DNA of 64,000 nucleotides from Cyclina sinensis (lineage: Eukaryota; Mollusca; Bivalvia; Venerida; Veneridae), in contig JAAONU010000016.1 of the NCBI GenBank assembly GCA_012932295.1, positions 27,093,290 to 27,157,289 on the forward strand, given 5' to 3'. Made by a program: the position numbers and the translations under genes. The notes beneath the pieces are model-generated. The model was not told the DNA's origin. It worked only from the letters and a program-made list of their open reading frames with translations, and did no database searches. This document shows, piece after piece, positions 25,401 to 40,400 of the stretch (the stretch's first letter is position 1; each line of letters begins with the position of its first letter).

Positions 25401-28400
25401 TGCAAGTATATCAGAGTACAATTTAACACAAATTTGCTTAATGACACCTTACTGTTGTTTTGTCTTTTATTCTCTTATTCTCCAATTAACACCTGTTTTG
25501 ACACCGAAAAGGTTAATATTGTAAACTGTTACCAACCAGCTTATACAATTGTTAATTTTTAGCAGTTGTAAATGAATGTAAAATTTAGATCTAGCTTTAA
25601 TACACTTTTATTATTAAAATGTATTAAAGTATGAGACGTTTGTAATAATTAAGCAAAAATTATACCTTATGATAGACTGTGTTTTCTATTCATGAAATTG
25701 CATTCAACCCAAGATATTTTCCTCAAAAAAATGTTACAAATCTTTAAAAAAGAATACATGTCTTTGTAAAAGTTTGGTGGATTATATTCAAAGAAAATTT
25801 AAAGACCAGTTCTTGTAATTGTACTGGCAGATTTGTATTTTAGCCGCTAAAATGCTACCTGTAGACTAATCATAATGTTTTCAACAGATGTGATCTAGAT
25901 TTAGACCACACATATCTCAGTTTGTAACACATCCTAGCGATCATTTAAACAAACAATCATGTGTCTGACAGATCACCTGAACAACTATTTGGGATAAGTT
26001 TCATGATGACTTAATGAACAAGAGCACCCCTTGGATGGAGCATTATATGCCCAAAGGGTTTTTGTCTAAGTATGATGTATTTGACAGGAAACCTTAGGCT
26101 TTAAAATTAATGTGTGCATCCATTATATGAATGTTGAAGTCTCTATGAGAAATGGTTGTCGAGTTACAGAGTGTAAATGATTATAAACATTTAGGTCATT
26201 GTGACCCTGACCTTGATATACTGATCCCAAAATGTATAGGGGTCATCCACTCAATGTGTGCAATCATGATATAAAGTTTGAAGTCTCTATAACAAATGAC
26301 TTTCAAGTTACATGGCGGAAATGGTTTTCAATGTTATGGTCTATGTGACCTTGACCTTTTACCTACTGACCCCAAAAGCAATAGGGGTCATTCACTCAAT
26401 GTGTGCAACCATTACATGAATTTTGAGTCTCTATGACAAATGGTTGTTGAGTTTCAGAGTGTAAATGATTTTACACATTAAGGTCACAGTGACCTTTACC
26501 TTTGACATACTGACCCCAAAATGTATATGTTCTCTTTTGTAAATCTGATAAAGGGGAATAACTATAAAAGTAGGCAAGGTAGAATTATTATTCTTGTGCT
26601 CTGCACTTCCTACTAATGTGCTTTGGCTGTGTATTAAGTTTGAAGTAAATCCCTCAAGTACTTTTGGAGTTATGCTCTGGACAAAACTTTTTATGTAAAT
26701 CTGATAATGGGGAATGACTGTAAAAGTAAGCAAGATAGAGTTATTATTTTTGCACAATGCACTTCCTACCAATGTCAGTGTATTAAGTTTGAATTAAATC
26801 CCTCAATTACTTTTGGAGTTATGCTTTGGACAAAGTTTTTCAAGTAAATCTGAAAAGAGAAATTACTCTTAAAGTAGGCAAGGTAGAGTTATTGTTCTTC
26901 CACACTGCACTTCCTACCAATGTGCTCTATCAGTGTATTAAGTTTGAAGAAAATCCCTCAAGTACTTTTGGAGTTATGCTCAGGAAAAAATTGAGACAGA
27001 CGCACAGCTGGATGGATGGACAGCCATTTGGACAGACGATGCGATTTCTATATGCCTTTCTTCGGGGGCATAGAAAGCTTAAAATCACAATGGTATGATT
27101 GTTTGCAGATATCTTATTGCTGTCTTAAAATGTTCAAGTAAATGGGTAGTTCAATAGTGTTTACAAAATGTGAGAGAACACATGTGTATTTATAATTTTT
27201 TGCAGTCACATGATTGTTTCAACCAAAGAAAATTTGTTTTAGATTTTTCAGTCGCAGGGATATTGATTGGTACACTTTCATTGGTTGTTTTCAGTTCATT
27301 GTAAAGGTCAATATCGTAAATCTATAACTGATAAAGCAGCTGTGTTAAGTAACGGTAGAGTATTCACATAGCAGCTACGGGAGCATATGTGTGACCTTGA
27401 CCTTGGTGTAGAGACCTGGTTGTTGCATTCTACACATTGCTCATGATGGTAAAAATTTGTGCCATGTTATATCAAAATCTTCCCAATAGTAGCGGACACA
27501 AAAAACTACACATCTTTTTTCTGATCTGTAAGAGATCTTTTAAAAATGAAAATTTGTGTGGTGACCAATATTACAAAGATGACTACTATTAAATATTCTG
27601 GGGAAAAAAACACAGAACAAAGACCTGAACTTATGTAGCATTCTGCTTACTCTGTGTGGATTTTTTCTACACATGATTTTCCAAATTTGTCATATTCATT
27701 TTTTTTCCAAACATGACCAAGACTGGACCATTACCATTATGGTGAAACAGATCCTTTCTCTTTAACAAGTATGGTAAAAGTGATGCCATGCAGACTTTCT
27801 GGCTTGAATTTAGCATTTTTATTCTTTTCAAACAGGGAATATAAGTAAATATAAAACTCTATGTGCATCAAACTTTATAGTTATAGTGTAAATGTTCTAA
27901 ATCGTTTCATCACTACTAGTAACCAGACACAGTATGTCTGAAAAGAGACAAAGTGAGATGTCAATTTGTCTGTTGTAACCTGAAAGCACAACTAATACCT
28001 CCTCAAAGATTTGAACCTTTCTTTATATTCACATTCAAAGCAATGTCGTTATGTTTCATTATTTCCTCAGCAGGAAACTTACCAAGTTTATGTGAGAAAA
28101 AAATATTATTGCCTTTTCTTTCTATGACTTTTTATACATGTATATGTTACATCATTTCCACTGCTTGACTAAAATTTTTTCCACTGGCAAAATATAAAAT
28201 TTTCAACCATTTCAATGACAAACAAGCAATGCGTCACAGACACGACTGCACCCGAAACAAGGCAATGATCACAGTCATGGTAGCTTATAACTTGATGTTA
28301 CCTTGATCATTTGTGCAAAAAAAATTTGCAGTCTGTGGAAACTAGAATTGCCACTGTACTGCCGCCAAGACCCCCTGCTATTTCAGTAGGGTATTGATTT

Positions 28401-31400
28401 ATAGGAATATGTTACTTTATGCCCTGCACTAAATAAAGTATGAAAATTAAAAAAAGGGCAATAATTACAAAATAATGCAAATATGAGTTATGGTTCTTGG
28501 GCACTGCACTTCTCCTCAGTGAGATCTATTTATCTATGAAGTTTCAAGTTGATACCTTCAAAATTTTTTTAGTTATGCCCCGGACAAACAAAACCCAACA
28601 GATCCAAAATTATGCAAAAGAGAGTTATGGTTCTTAGGCAGCGCACTTCTCCTCAATGAGATCTATTTATCTATGAAGTTTCAAACTGATACCTCTAATA
28701 CTTTTTGAGTTATGCCCCGAACAAAAAATTAATAATGAAACATTTCAAAGGGAAATAATTCCAAAATTATGCAAAAGAGAGTTATGGTTCCTGAGCACTG
28801 CACTTCTCCTCAATGAGATCTATTCATCTATAAAGTTTCAAGTTGATATCTCCAACAGTTTATGAGTTATGCTCCGGACAAAAATTAAGTATAACAAATT
28901 CAAAGGGCCATAATTATGGAAGTTTTAACCCAAATGAAAAATCCAAAAACTATGCACAACTAGGCTTCATGACAATCACTTCTGTGAAGATTTCATTCAA
29001 ATCCAACCAGTGGTTTTTGAGCTGAAGTGCAGACAAGACTGTCAGACAGACGGCCGGAAAGACAGAAGGACAATGCGATTACTATATGCCACCCTTCGGG
29101 TGCATAACAAAAAACAGGAAACATTTCTTGATCTTTTAATAGAAGCAACAAAACTTCTCCCTATATAGGGTTCTACAACTTGTACTGAGACATGTGATTC
29201 GCAAATCATGTTATGATATACAATATTTGTACACTGCCCCTTTGAAAAACAGTTCATGACATCATGCACATTTCAAACAACACATGAATAATTAATGCCT
29301 GAAACTCTTAAACTGCCTAAGACAAGGACATGAACTGTTCAAGAATGGAACAAAGTTCAAACACTTTAAGTCATGGATTTTTCACGAACCTTGAATTATT
29401 TAAGTTCAAAATAAAAAACTAAATAGACCTATTAAGGTAATAAAAAGAACATATGACATATTACTAAATATATTTGGGTAACAAGCTTCAATAGGAAATC
29501 TGGCTCCATTTTCCATATGACAAAATAAATCAACAGAGAAGCAAATATCTAATTTTGATTGTGAATCATGAAAGAAAATGTGAAACAATATTTACTTCAG
29601 TCATTTCAATATGCAATTTTACTGTATTTTATCTTTCAGTGTGACCTTGACCTTGAGCTAGTACAAGGTCAACATGAGTTCTGCACATCGCTGTCATGAG
29701 GTGAACATTTAAGCCAAGTTTGAAGAAAATCCTTCAAAGGGTATAAAATTTACAAAGCGGACACAAAATTGTTGACCTTCCAATGAGACCTCAACCTTGA
29801 CCTGACACAAGACAACAAAGGTTCTGCATATTGCCTTGAGTTGAATATTTGAGCCAAGTAAGAATAAAATTTCAAGGGGTAAAGAATTTACAGAGCACAA
29901 GACGCATTTTTCATATATTTAACCTTCCAGTGTGACCTTGTCTTATAATTCATTGTTAAAAATTTGACCAAAGTGTGACCCTGACCTTGAACTGGTACAA
30001 GGTCAACATGGGTTCTGCATATTGCTATCATGAGGTAAACATTTGAGCCAAGTTTGAAGAAAATCCTTCAAGGGGTATAGGATTTACAGAGGGGACACAA
30101 AAATTATCTGACCTTTCAGTGTGACCTTGACCTTGAGCTGACACAAAGGCAACATGGGTTCTGCATATTGCCTTGTTGAGTTGAATATTTGAGCCAAGTA
30201 AGAACAAAATTCTTCAAGGGGTTAAGAATTTACAGAGGAAACAAGACACATTGTCTTTTTTTAGTTGTCAGATATTTGACCTTCCATTGTGACCTTGACC
30301 TTGAGCTGACACAAGGGCAATATGGGTTATGCACATTACCTTGTTGAGATGAACATTTGAGCAAAGTTAGAAGAAAATCCTTGTCCTATAATTCATTGTT
30401 AAAAATTTGACATTCAAGTGTGACCTTGAACTTGAGCTGGTACAATGTCAACATAGGTTCTGCACATCGCTATCATGAGATGAACATTTGAGCCAAGTTT
30501 GAAGAAAATCCTTCAAGGGGTATAGGATTTACAAAGCAGACACAAAAATTATCTGACATTCCAGTGTGACCTTGACCTAGACCTGACACAAAGGCAACAT
30601 GGGTTCTGCACATTCCCATGTTGAGGTAAACATCAAAGCCAAGTCTGAAAAAAATCCTTCCATTAGTATATGATTTATTGAGTGGACAAGGTGGAGATGG
30701 ACCGACTGACCGACGCGACAAAGCGATTCCAGTATACCCCCCTCCACATTCGTGGTTGGGGTATAATTAATTCACATGTCATGGTAAATACACATTTGTT
30801 TAAACACAAATTATTGCCTTTAGATAAATATAATGTATGTCAGAAAATTATGTACACAGAAATCAATCTGAAAAGTAACTCACATGTACCTTTATTTACA
30901 GTGTCTTATCAAAAAGTATTTTAAAATCATTCCATGTATGGAGAAGTTATGGTCCTTACAAGAAATAAGGTGAATCCAATATAGCCCCAACACACTGTGT
31001 GTGGGGGGTATGATTAATATCCTTACAATCCTTATAAACAAGCCTTGATTAGGTATATTTTTAATCAACTAGTAATGTGTCAATACAACAGGGATGCCAC
31101 AGCTATGGGGTATGAGACAGACACAAGTTGTTAATGGGAAATACCACACAGATATTGTATAAATAAGTAGATTTACCTTGCTTTATATAATGACTGTTGT
31201 GCTGGACTGACCTTTGATATTGTTAAGTGGCTCATAAGTGATTCTGCATATTGGGAACATTTCAACCAAATTTACTCCCTAATCCAATGAGCAGTTTAAA
31301 AGTTATCTGATAGGCATTAAGATCACTAATCACTATTCATATTCAGGGAATATACATGGTGTGCAACTGCACTCTATGACCTTGACCTTAGATGAAGGAA

Positions 31401-34400
31401 AGAGGCTTCAAAGAACATAACTTTTGTTTTGTTTCAAATTTAACAATGAATTAAGAACTACAAGGTGCTTCTGAAATTTATAACTCGTAGGAAACTTTCT
31501 TTAAAAGTTTACATTTGTGTAAATGGAATTGTACTGTCTTGACTTAATTGCAATTTAGTGCCCAAAATATTTTTGTTCTTAGTTACATTCTGAAGTTACA
31601 CATTACAGTTACCTGTAGCCACTGGCTACTAAAATATCTGAACTAATATTTAAAAAAAAATAAACTAAAATTAAAACAAAACTTCATATCTAAGTATCAA
31701 CCTACTTATATCCCCTTTCTTTCTGACAACTACGACTGAAAGTATACTGTCAAAATCAGCCAGGGAAGATTCAGCCATAGACACATAATACAATGTATGC
31801 TGATTTGCTGCTCTGCTGTGTAAAATTTGTTGTTCTGCAATATTAAGTTACCTTTTAGAAATTTTTATCAATTTTTATCAAAAATCAATTAAGATATTTT
31901 TTGTACCTTTATAACAGATGGAAAAATATTTCTAAAAGAAGGTAAAAACAGAAATATACCATTTGAAAGTAGTGCCGTTCTTTTGCAGTAAATTCTTGCT
32001 TTTTGCTTTTAAGTGCAATCTGTGTGTAGGTGGTGGCACAAAGTCTCATGAGTCGCCCATTGTTACAGTGAAGTAATGCCTGGTTTGCTATATCTTCTAT
32101 CTCTTCAAATACTTCTATCCCTTCTGTGAACATCTGGCGACCTTTGACCCAAAGTGTTATCATCTCTTGTGATGGTTTTTCTGCAGTTACTAGAACAAGG
32201 GAGAGAACTCACAATAGTACTACTGAGTGGGTATAAAGAGCATATCAGTAAGAATCTTGAAAAAATGATCACATTGTTCAACTATAATCAATGACAGCCT
32301 TTGATGTGTGTTTGGCTATAAGTATCATTCAAAGGTAACAATTCCACTAATTCAACTTGAAAACTTGATTTGACTAACAGCAGAATGATCTTGAGATACA
32401 GGGCCAGATGGTAGCTTTAAACAGTATCCATTCAAAAACATCTCAACTGAATACAAGGCAGTCTGAAGGACAGCTAAAACCCCTTCCGCAGCGACATAAA
32501 TGTGCACCTATTGAACTTTAACCAACCATGGCCTTGATGTTGTGCCAAGCATATTATAAGCACATAGTCTCATGATAGTAATTATTTGTGCCAAGTTATT
32601 TAAAATCTTCCATAAAGTCAAAAAGTTATGGACAACATTTAACCTTGAACTTGGGGGCAGCAACCTGGATGTTTGGTTTTGCACATCGTGTCATAAATGT
32701 CATAATCATTTGTGCAGAGTAATTAAAAAACTTTTCGTAAGCCAAGTTAGTAAGTTTTAGATCAGATGTAAAATGTGGATATTTGACCTTTAACTGTGAC
32801 CTTGACCTTGTGGGTTGCAAACCAATTATTGCACTCTGCACATCGTCTCATAATGGTGATCACTTGTGCCAAGTTATTTCAAAAACTTTTCAGCAGTTTG
32901 AAAGTTATAGAGTGGACACAAAAGTGTTACCGATGGACAGACTGACGGACAGTAGCAACCCAATTATTGTGCTCTGCACATCGTCACAGACGGACTGACT
33001 GACAGACGGCGGCCATTCCTATAATCCCCTCCCCACTTTGCGGAAGAGGATTAAAAATTAGGAAGTAAAAAGTGCAGGAGCTGGATTCATTCAAGATTAA
33101 TTATTATAAAGGATGACCTGAAATTACAAAAAGTTTAAGTTTATAAATGCATACCTCCTTTTTCTAATAGCTTCTGTGCACTCTGCATATAATAAACACC
33201 AAGTTCATTCAGGGCATTCCCCTTCCGCTTACACAATGGTTGATATAGTTCTCTGTTCTCTTTAGAAATGAGGTCTATAGCATTGTCATAACAAGTAACA
33301 CACAAGTTCAAAGTGTCTGCCTTACAGCTGTCAAACCGAAACAGACTTTCATATTCTATAAATGGAAAGTGAACAAAAAACGCTATACAATTTATTCTTA
33401 TAACTTTTCTATATACTATTCTATTTCAAAGAGTGAAACTAATATTTACTAAAAAGGGTTAAAAATTCTTTTGCTTGCATTTTTTTATTAACTAGCAAAT
33501 TCTTTTTATAAAATCTTTTCTTACAACAGGTAAGTGAAATATATACATTCAAGCAAGAAGTTAGTATAAAAGTAAAATCTGTCATACAGGAATTCACTAC
33601 TTTAAATACACTTCAGTTTAAACCTTTCAGACTTACTAAATGATTCTAATTCCTTTTCAGCCATTTCAAAAATTCCACTTTCCTCTGTTTGTGAATTCTT
33701 CAACAATGTGTTCCAGTCTATTTCACACTGTCCAGATTTTGTTAGAACCAGTCTAATGTCACCACACATTCCAAGTAAGTTTGAAAGCAGAAAATCATTC
33801 TCTTTAGCCTTGTGAGGTAGAACAGTCTTCATGGCATCTGTTTATAAATTCAGTGTTAAATTGCTTTGTTGAGAGTAGATATATTATATAATAATATATA
33901 TTATTTGATGTAAATTGGTCTTAAGACAGAAAACAGGAATGTCCACAAACACCAAGTCGTATTTACACTTTTTCCTTTCTGACTTGGGGATATCAACAAG
34001 GAAATTTTCATTTGATATTCTGCTACAATTCTTATATTTTTAACAGTAGTTATATATGAAGTCATCATATTATATAATACAAACTTTAGGTAACTGTTTT
34101 ACCTAAAAAATCAAGCACATTTACATCAAGGTGTTACCTCCACAATCAAGCACATATACCTAATGAATTAAAGCAAAGCTGCTAGTCATTATAATATAGC
34201 TTTAAAAAGAATATACATTAACTGTGTTTCATTATTTTCTAATATGTCTTAACTTCTCTTACCAAAACTGAACATTGCTAGCTTCAAGAACTTGAATGCC
34301 TCCGTGTAGTTTGATTTAGTCAAGGTATTCTTAGCCATTGCTGCGAATGTCAAAGCAGCTTTTCTGAACAATAATCCCTTTGAATTCTGATGCCAAGTCT

Positions 34401-37400
34401 GCACTTTCTTTGGACTGTCATTATCCTTATGAATGAAGGTCATCTGTAAATCATCTGTCCTTGACTTCTCAAGGTCAGCTGGAGGTGAGCTAGTTGTATG
34501 TTGCCTTTTTAAAGGTTCATAATGAAGAGGAATGGCTTGATCAGCATTGCATTTTGCCTGCTCTTCAACAATATGGGAACTTTTTTGTGAACCAATTTTC
34601 AAGTCATACTCCAAACAGGACAATGCCTACAAAGAAAGAACATAGCTGTTTGAAAGGACTGCATGTAAGTTGTACTTTTTTTTAACTGGGGTCAGTTTTA
34701 TATCACAGCTTGATTAAGTCATATGCTTGTCGACAGTGGTTCTTTTTCTCCTAGTATTAAATGAATACTCCCCTGTTTACAACAACTAGATTACAATCTT
34801 TATGAAACAATTATAGTCAGAATAAAATCATAAGACGTGGAGACTTTAAATGTTGCTATCCTTTGATTGTATTTTCTGTTTTTTGGCAGACTGTCAGGAG
34901 TTGACAAAGGTTTTGAATGTCTTCATCTTCAAAAAAATGGCTTACATCTGCAAATAAACTGAAATATTGCCTCCCACTGTTTTACTTTCTTAATTCACAA
35001 TCCAGATGAGTACTTTTAAATTAACTGAAGAACAACTGTTTACATGAATGAAATAAAAAATGGATGAAAAGACAACTTCAGAATAATTTTTTTTCTAATG
35101 TACCCTGTGTATGCATTTCAGAGCTTCAACACATCTTTCATCGACAGTTTCATTGAAAGGTTTTAGTCTGACAAGTTCATTAGAGCGTGACATGCTGCCT
35201 GCTTTAGACAATGCCTTCACATCTACACTGTTTGGCATCTCTTTGGTCTCCTCAGCCTCCTGTAACAGTGTTACATAATTATTATAGCATACACACATGT
35301 ATATATGTATCTTGTTAAAGTGTTGTGCCACTGATGGATATGGCAGACTAATTATGTCAGTACAAGATAAAAAAAAATAACTTCCTACATATTTATACTG
35401 CATTCACCTTTAAGTATTAATGTTAAACAAACTGAAATATTAAGTAATTCTAAAACATTTCTATTCATACCCCACAAAAAATAAATAAAAGATGTATAAG
35501 GGAAATAATCAAACAAACATAACAGAAAATGTTTAAGAGTTACCTGCCCTGAATCAACATCACAGACTTCTTCTTCTGTATCATATGGAGATGACCAATC
35601 ATCTTGAAGGGAACTGTCAGGGACATATATGTCTGACAGAAGAAAACTGGCTGAAGTACATACCTGTGATAAAAGTAAAATCTCTTTGCTACCAGCAACC
35701 ATTTACATCATTTACATATTTCATTCTCACTTTTTTTTCAAGTAGACTACCTTTCTCTCCCAAGTTTCTGAATCCGGTATTGTTCTTTATTTAAAATCTT
35801 TAGCAAAGAAAGTTCATAGATGACAATATAATACTAAAACTGTTTTCACCTGTAAACAAGTAATATACTGGGGCCTTCATTCAAAAGTAATTTTTGAGCC
35901 ACAACTTTTCAAAATACAAACCATACAGATATTATTTAAACAGATTGGTCTTTAACAGAATTATATTATCACTGCTACTACAAAACTTGACATTAAAGAA
36001 AACCCACAACTGTGTATAACTTAGAGGCAAAAACTTTCCAAAACAATACCTGAGAATACTTTTTCTCATCAAGGAGACAGAGACAATTCTCAAGAAGAGT
36101 TCTGATCAGTGAGGCCTTGCCAGGTGTCTGGCTGGTCCACATGTTCCTGGCCACCCTATACAAAAGCATGCCTAGGGGCACAGTAAAGGGATTCTGTTCA
36201 GCTGAGCTCTCCATGTCTCCACATACTGTTGTCAGATCATACAGTTTCACTACATCATCATTGGTTCCTAACATAAGACAAGTATGATAAGATTTACAGT
36301 CTGTCTAATCAAAACGAATGTCTCGTAAAATCTACCTTTACAACAAAGCTTTCCAAATCACTGCTTTCAACTGTATACTTGTAAGTTTCCAAATTTATAC
36401 TTCATTTGAAACCATCATGTTTGTCAAAGTATAGTTATTATCAATATCAACATCTGTCCAACAGCATTAAACCCTACTTAACCCCTCCCAATGCCTTTCT
36501 ACCAGCTCACACAAACAATTTTGGTTCAATTTGGACTCATACTTCAGGCCTGACAGTTTGATTTCCATGATCTAAATACAAACTGGTGGTCTTTATCTTT
36601 CATCATTTCACAAATATGATATAGATAAACATAATACATCTATATAATTATTTAGTGTACAGTTATTGTATGATGATGAAGAGAATATTCTAGTTAATGG
36701 ACCTGGCAAAGGTAATATTTACTGAGGCTAAATGCTGAATCTAAATGTAACATTGTCAGGTCCAAAGACTGGGATATTCATAGGCATTATCATACAGTAA
36801 CTGTTTTATTATATGCCTGTAAATTTAAAAAAAAAAATCTTATATATATTACCTATAAAATCATGTGATAACTCTGTGATAACTCTGTGCTAATGATAGA
36901 AAACACACGCACAGCTTGAAGACTCAATCTTTGTTAACAACAATACCTCTTTTTGAAGTGAAAGTCTGTTTTTATTGACTCAGCAGATCAGCATTGGACC
37001 AATGACAAATCTACTAATTTGTGAGTCATATGATAATTTAAGTTTTACCAGCATAAGTTTCACTCAATATAAAACAATTAACAGTGAAAAGAAATATTTT
37101 TGATTATGACATATTCTTTTTCTTAATACTGTTCAGCCTTCAACTTATCTGATTTTAAACCTACCTTTGTACAGCCAGTAAGTATGGCCTTCTTTTGTTG
37201 CATTATTTTTCAAGAATGACAAGATATTCTTTGCAATATCTGTGACTACACATGGATCAAATCTCGAGTTCTCCAGGTAGGGGATATCCTCAGTTTTGTA
37301 GATCTCATATTTCTGCACAATGCCATTAACATGGAAACACATGGCAACCTCAGGTACATTACACATTAAGTTGTCCAGCCAATAATCCAGGCCTGTCAAC

Positions 37401-40400
37401 ACATTTATTGGTGTCCTCATGTCACTGTTACAGAAAAAAGATGATGAAATAGCTGATAACTATAATTTTCAAGATACACCTATCACATGTATATTCTTCT
37501 TAAGAAACAGATTAAATACATTTTTGCCATCTGCGACCTAAAAGTATTTACACTTTTCTTGAAAACTTAGTAAAAGGTAAAGAAATCTTACTCTAGTATG
37601 GGCCCAAAATGTTAAAATTTTACAAGGCTGGCCAGTTGGGAATAGCAGTTTTTGGCCATTTTAAGTTTTCCTTAAAATGAAGCAACCCCACATGTTTTCA
37701 TGCTCTATTTAAACCAGCACAGAAGGCAACCCTAAGTTTTACTTCTTTTATCAAGTTAATAGTGACAAGAATAGAACTTCTGTGTTTGATTCTTTGAAGT
37801 TATTCATAGATAGAAGTGGAAATGGTTTCCCTGATTTTTTAGGTAACAAAAAAGGCAAGACCTGTGTATTCTGAGTGTTCAGTAACAAAAGAATAAGACA
37901 ATTGTATTTTGCCTCTTTTCATTTGATTTCTTTGCAGACAATTATCTAATTCTTGCATGTGAACATAACCTTACCTTAGTCTTAGACTAACACAATAGCT
38001 GTCATCACAGAAAACAGGCAAGTCAGTACCTATCAACATCTTAATGTCTTCAAAGGTCCACAACATATCTCGGTGGGTCTGGCTTCCCATTGGCTGAAAA
38101 AGATGTGCTATGAACTTCATCCATGCTGCCATGTGCTCTCACAAATAAAACTCACTGAAGAATGATAAATGCTTGTAGGCAATGACAAGAACTTTGTCTT
38201 GTACTTGTTCCATTATCAAAATTCAGGAGAAATGAAACTGGGTTAAAAGTATTATTAACATATTGGAAAATTTACATTTACAATCTATGAGTAGCTCTGA
38301 CTGCCGTTATACAAGTATGCATTAAAGCAGAAAACAAGTTCAATTACAAATGAAATATGAAAGTAATACATTTGGATCATTTTCAATCAAATTTTGAATA
38401 CCACAGAAAAAGTATACAGCTGGACACTTTACAATACAGCTTTGCAACATTATAGACAAGAACTAGTAACCTTATCAGCTTATATTTACACCATACCTTT
38501 GGTAATGGATCTGGTATGACTGACTTGTCTTCCTTTGCCAGCATATGTTGGTTAATCATTGTCACACCACTTTCTTCAGAATCGCACAAGCTGAACACAC
38601 ATTGATAAAAAGAAGTTTAACACTGAATGTATAAAGGTTACTTTAACAATTAACCATAGTTCTTTGAAGTAACTGTTAATCAAAATTTAAAGGCTGAAGC
38701 AGCTTCGGATATATTAGCAAGTGAAAAAAGTCTTGCTGAAAGACAGCAGTATAGCTGCAAGAGCAAGATATATGCTGAACTAAACATTTTTTTACTGCAG
38801 AATCACACATATATTACCAGAACCTGTAAATGCCAAGCTACCTATGATTCCAAAATGCTTGAAAATTGAAACCATTTTTGGTAAAAATGTTTCAAAATTT
38901 AAAACAAGAGGGCCATGATGACCCTTGAACGGCACACCTGGGCACTACAGCCCTAAAAACAAATTCCAAATACAAGAAATCGGTAGAACCCATGGATGCT
39001 CCCCGAAAAAATGCCAATTCCAAAAGGGCTATTGTTTAATATGTTTTTTTTTAAAGTATGAAAAAAAACAAAGGGCAATAACTCCTAAATTATGCAAAAT
39101 AGAGTTACGGTTCTTGCACGCTGCACTTCTCCTCATAGAGATCTATCTACCAATAAAGTTTCATGTTAATATCTCTTATACTTTGTGAGACAAAAAATAT
39201 GTATGAGAAATTTCAAAAGGCAATAACTCAAAAATTAATAAAGCAAGAGTTATGGTTCTTGTGCACTGCACTGCTCCTTAATGAGATCTAACTATCTAGG
39301 AAGTTTGGTCTTGATATCTCTCATAGTTTTTGTGTTATGCTCCGGACAAAATTATGATGGACGGACAGTAGAACGGACGGATGGGACGGACGGACGGACA
39401 AAGCGGCAACTATATGCTCGCCCTTCGGGAGCATAAAAACAGACAACCAAAGAAATGTTAAAAATCAATGCCCTAGGCTTTACAATTTATAACAAGAGCA
39501 CCACTGGGCGAAGCATTATATGCCAGAAGGGTGTTTTTTCTCATTATATGCCAGAAGGGTGTTTTTTCTAAGTATGATGCATTTGTGATATAAAGGAGGA
39601 AACCTTAGGCTTTAAAATTAAATTATTTGCTTTAAATTTTGATTTTTACCTTTGACCTGACCTCAAAATCAATAGAGGTCATTAACTCAATGTGTGCAAC
39701 CACCATATGAAATAGGTCTCTAAGAAATATGGTTGTCGAGTTATATAGAGTAAATGATTTTTAAAGGCCGGGGTACAACTATAAAAGGGGATCAGGTAGA
39801 GAAATGGCTACTCTGTTTTTGTACACTGAGCAAGCAACATCATAGGTTTAAATTAAGATTTAATGGCTGTTAAACATCACACTTGTTTGAAATTTAGCAG
39901 AAATGTTCTTTAGCATCATTGTCACAAGTTCTGAAGAAATTAAGTTCACTAGTTCTCTGTAAGTGTAACTTCCAGGAAAAAAAATATATGCTGTCTGCTA
40001 CAGAATTTGAATTTACCTCTCAAATGATTGGCAGTTTCTCCATTGGATGAGAACTAATTATATTGCAGCTGTTGTAGTGAGTCACACACACTCTGTATCA
40101 CTTGACATAAGGCGGGAAAATTCCACATGTTTTATCATGTTTTATCTACAGATGGTAAATACTGAATTGCTATGGTCATTATTCCCTGTGTTTTGTATCA
40201 GAAAAGGACTGCTAGCAGAAACTGAATAAAGACTGAATTTAATCATTGAAAGAACTATTTACTCTTGACTGCATTATTTTAGCAATGTTAGTAAAACACT
40301 AATCATCAGTTGGTAGCTAATTTGCTTCTTCTAATTCCTAAATATAACAGCCTGCTTGAAAGTGGTAACTGTTATTACGCCCACAAATGACCCAGGTAAG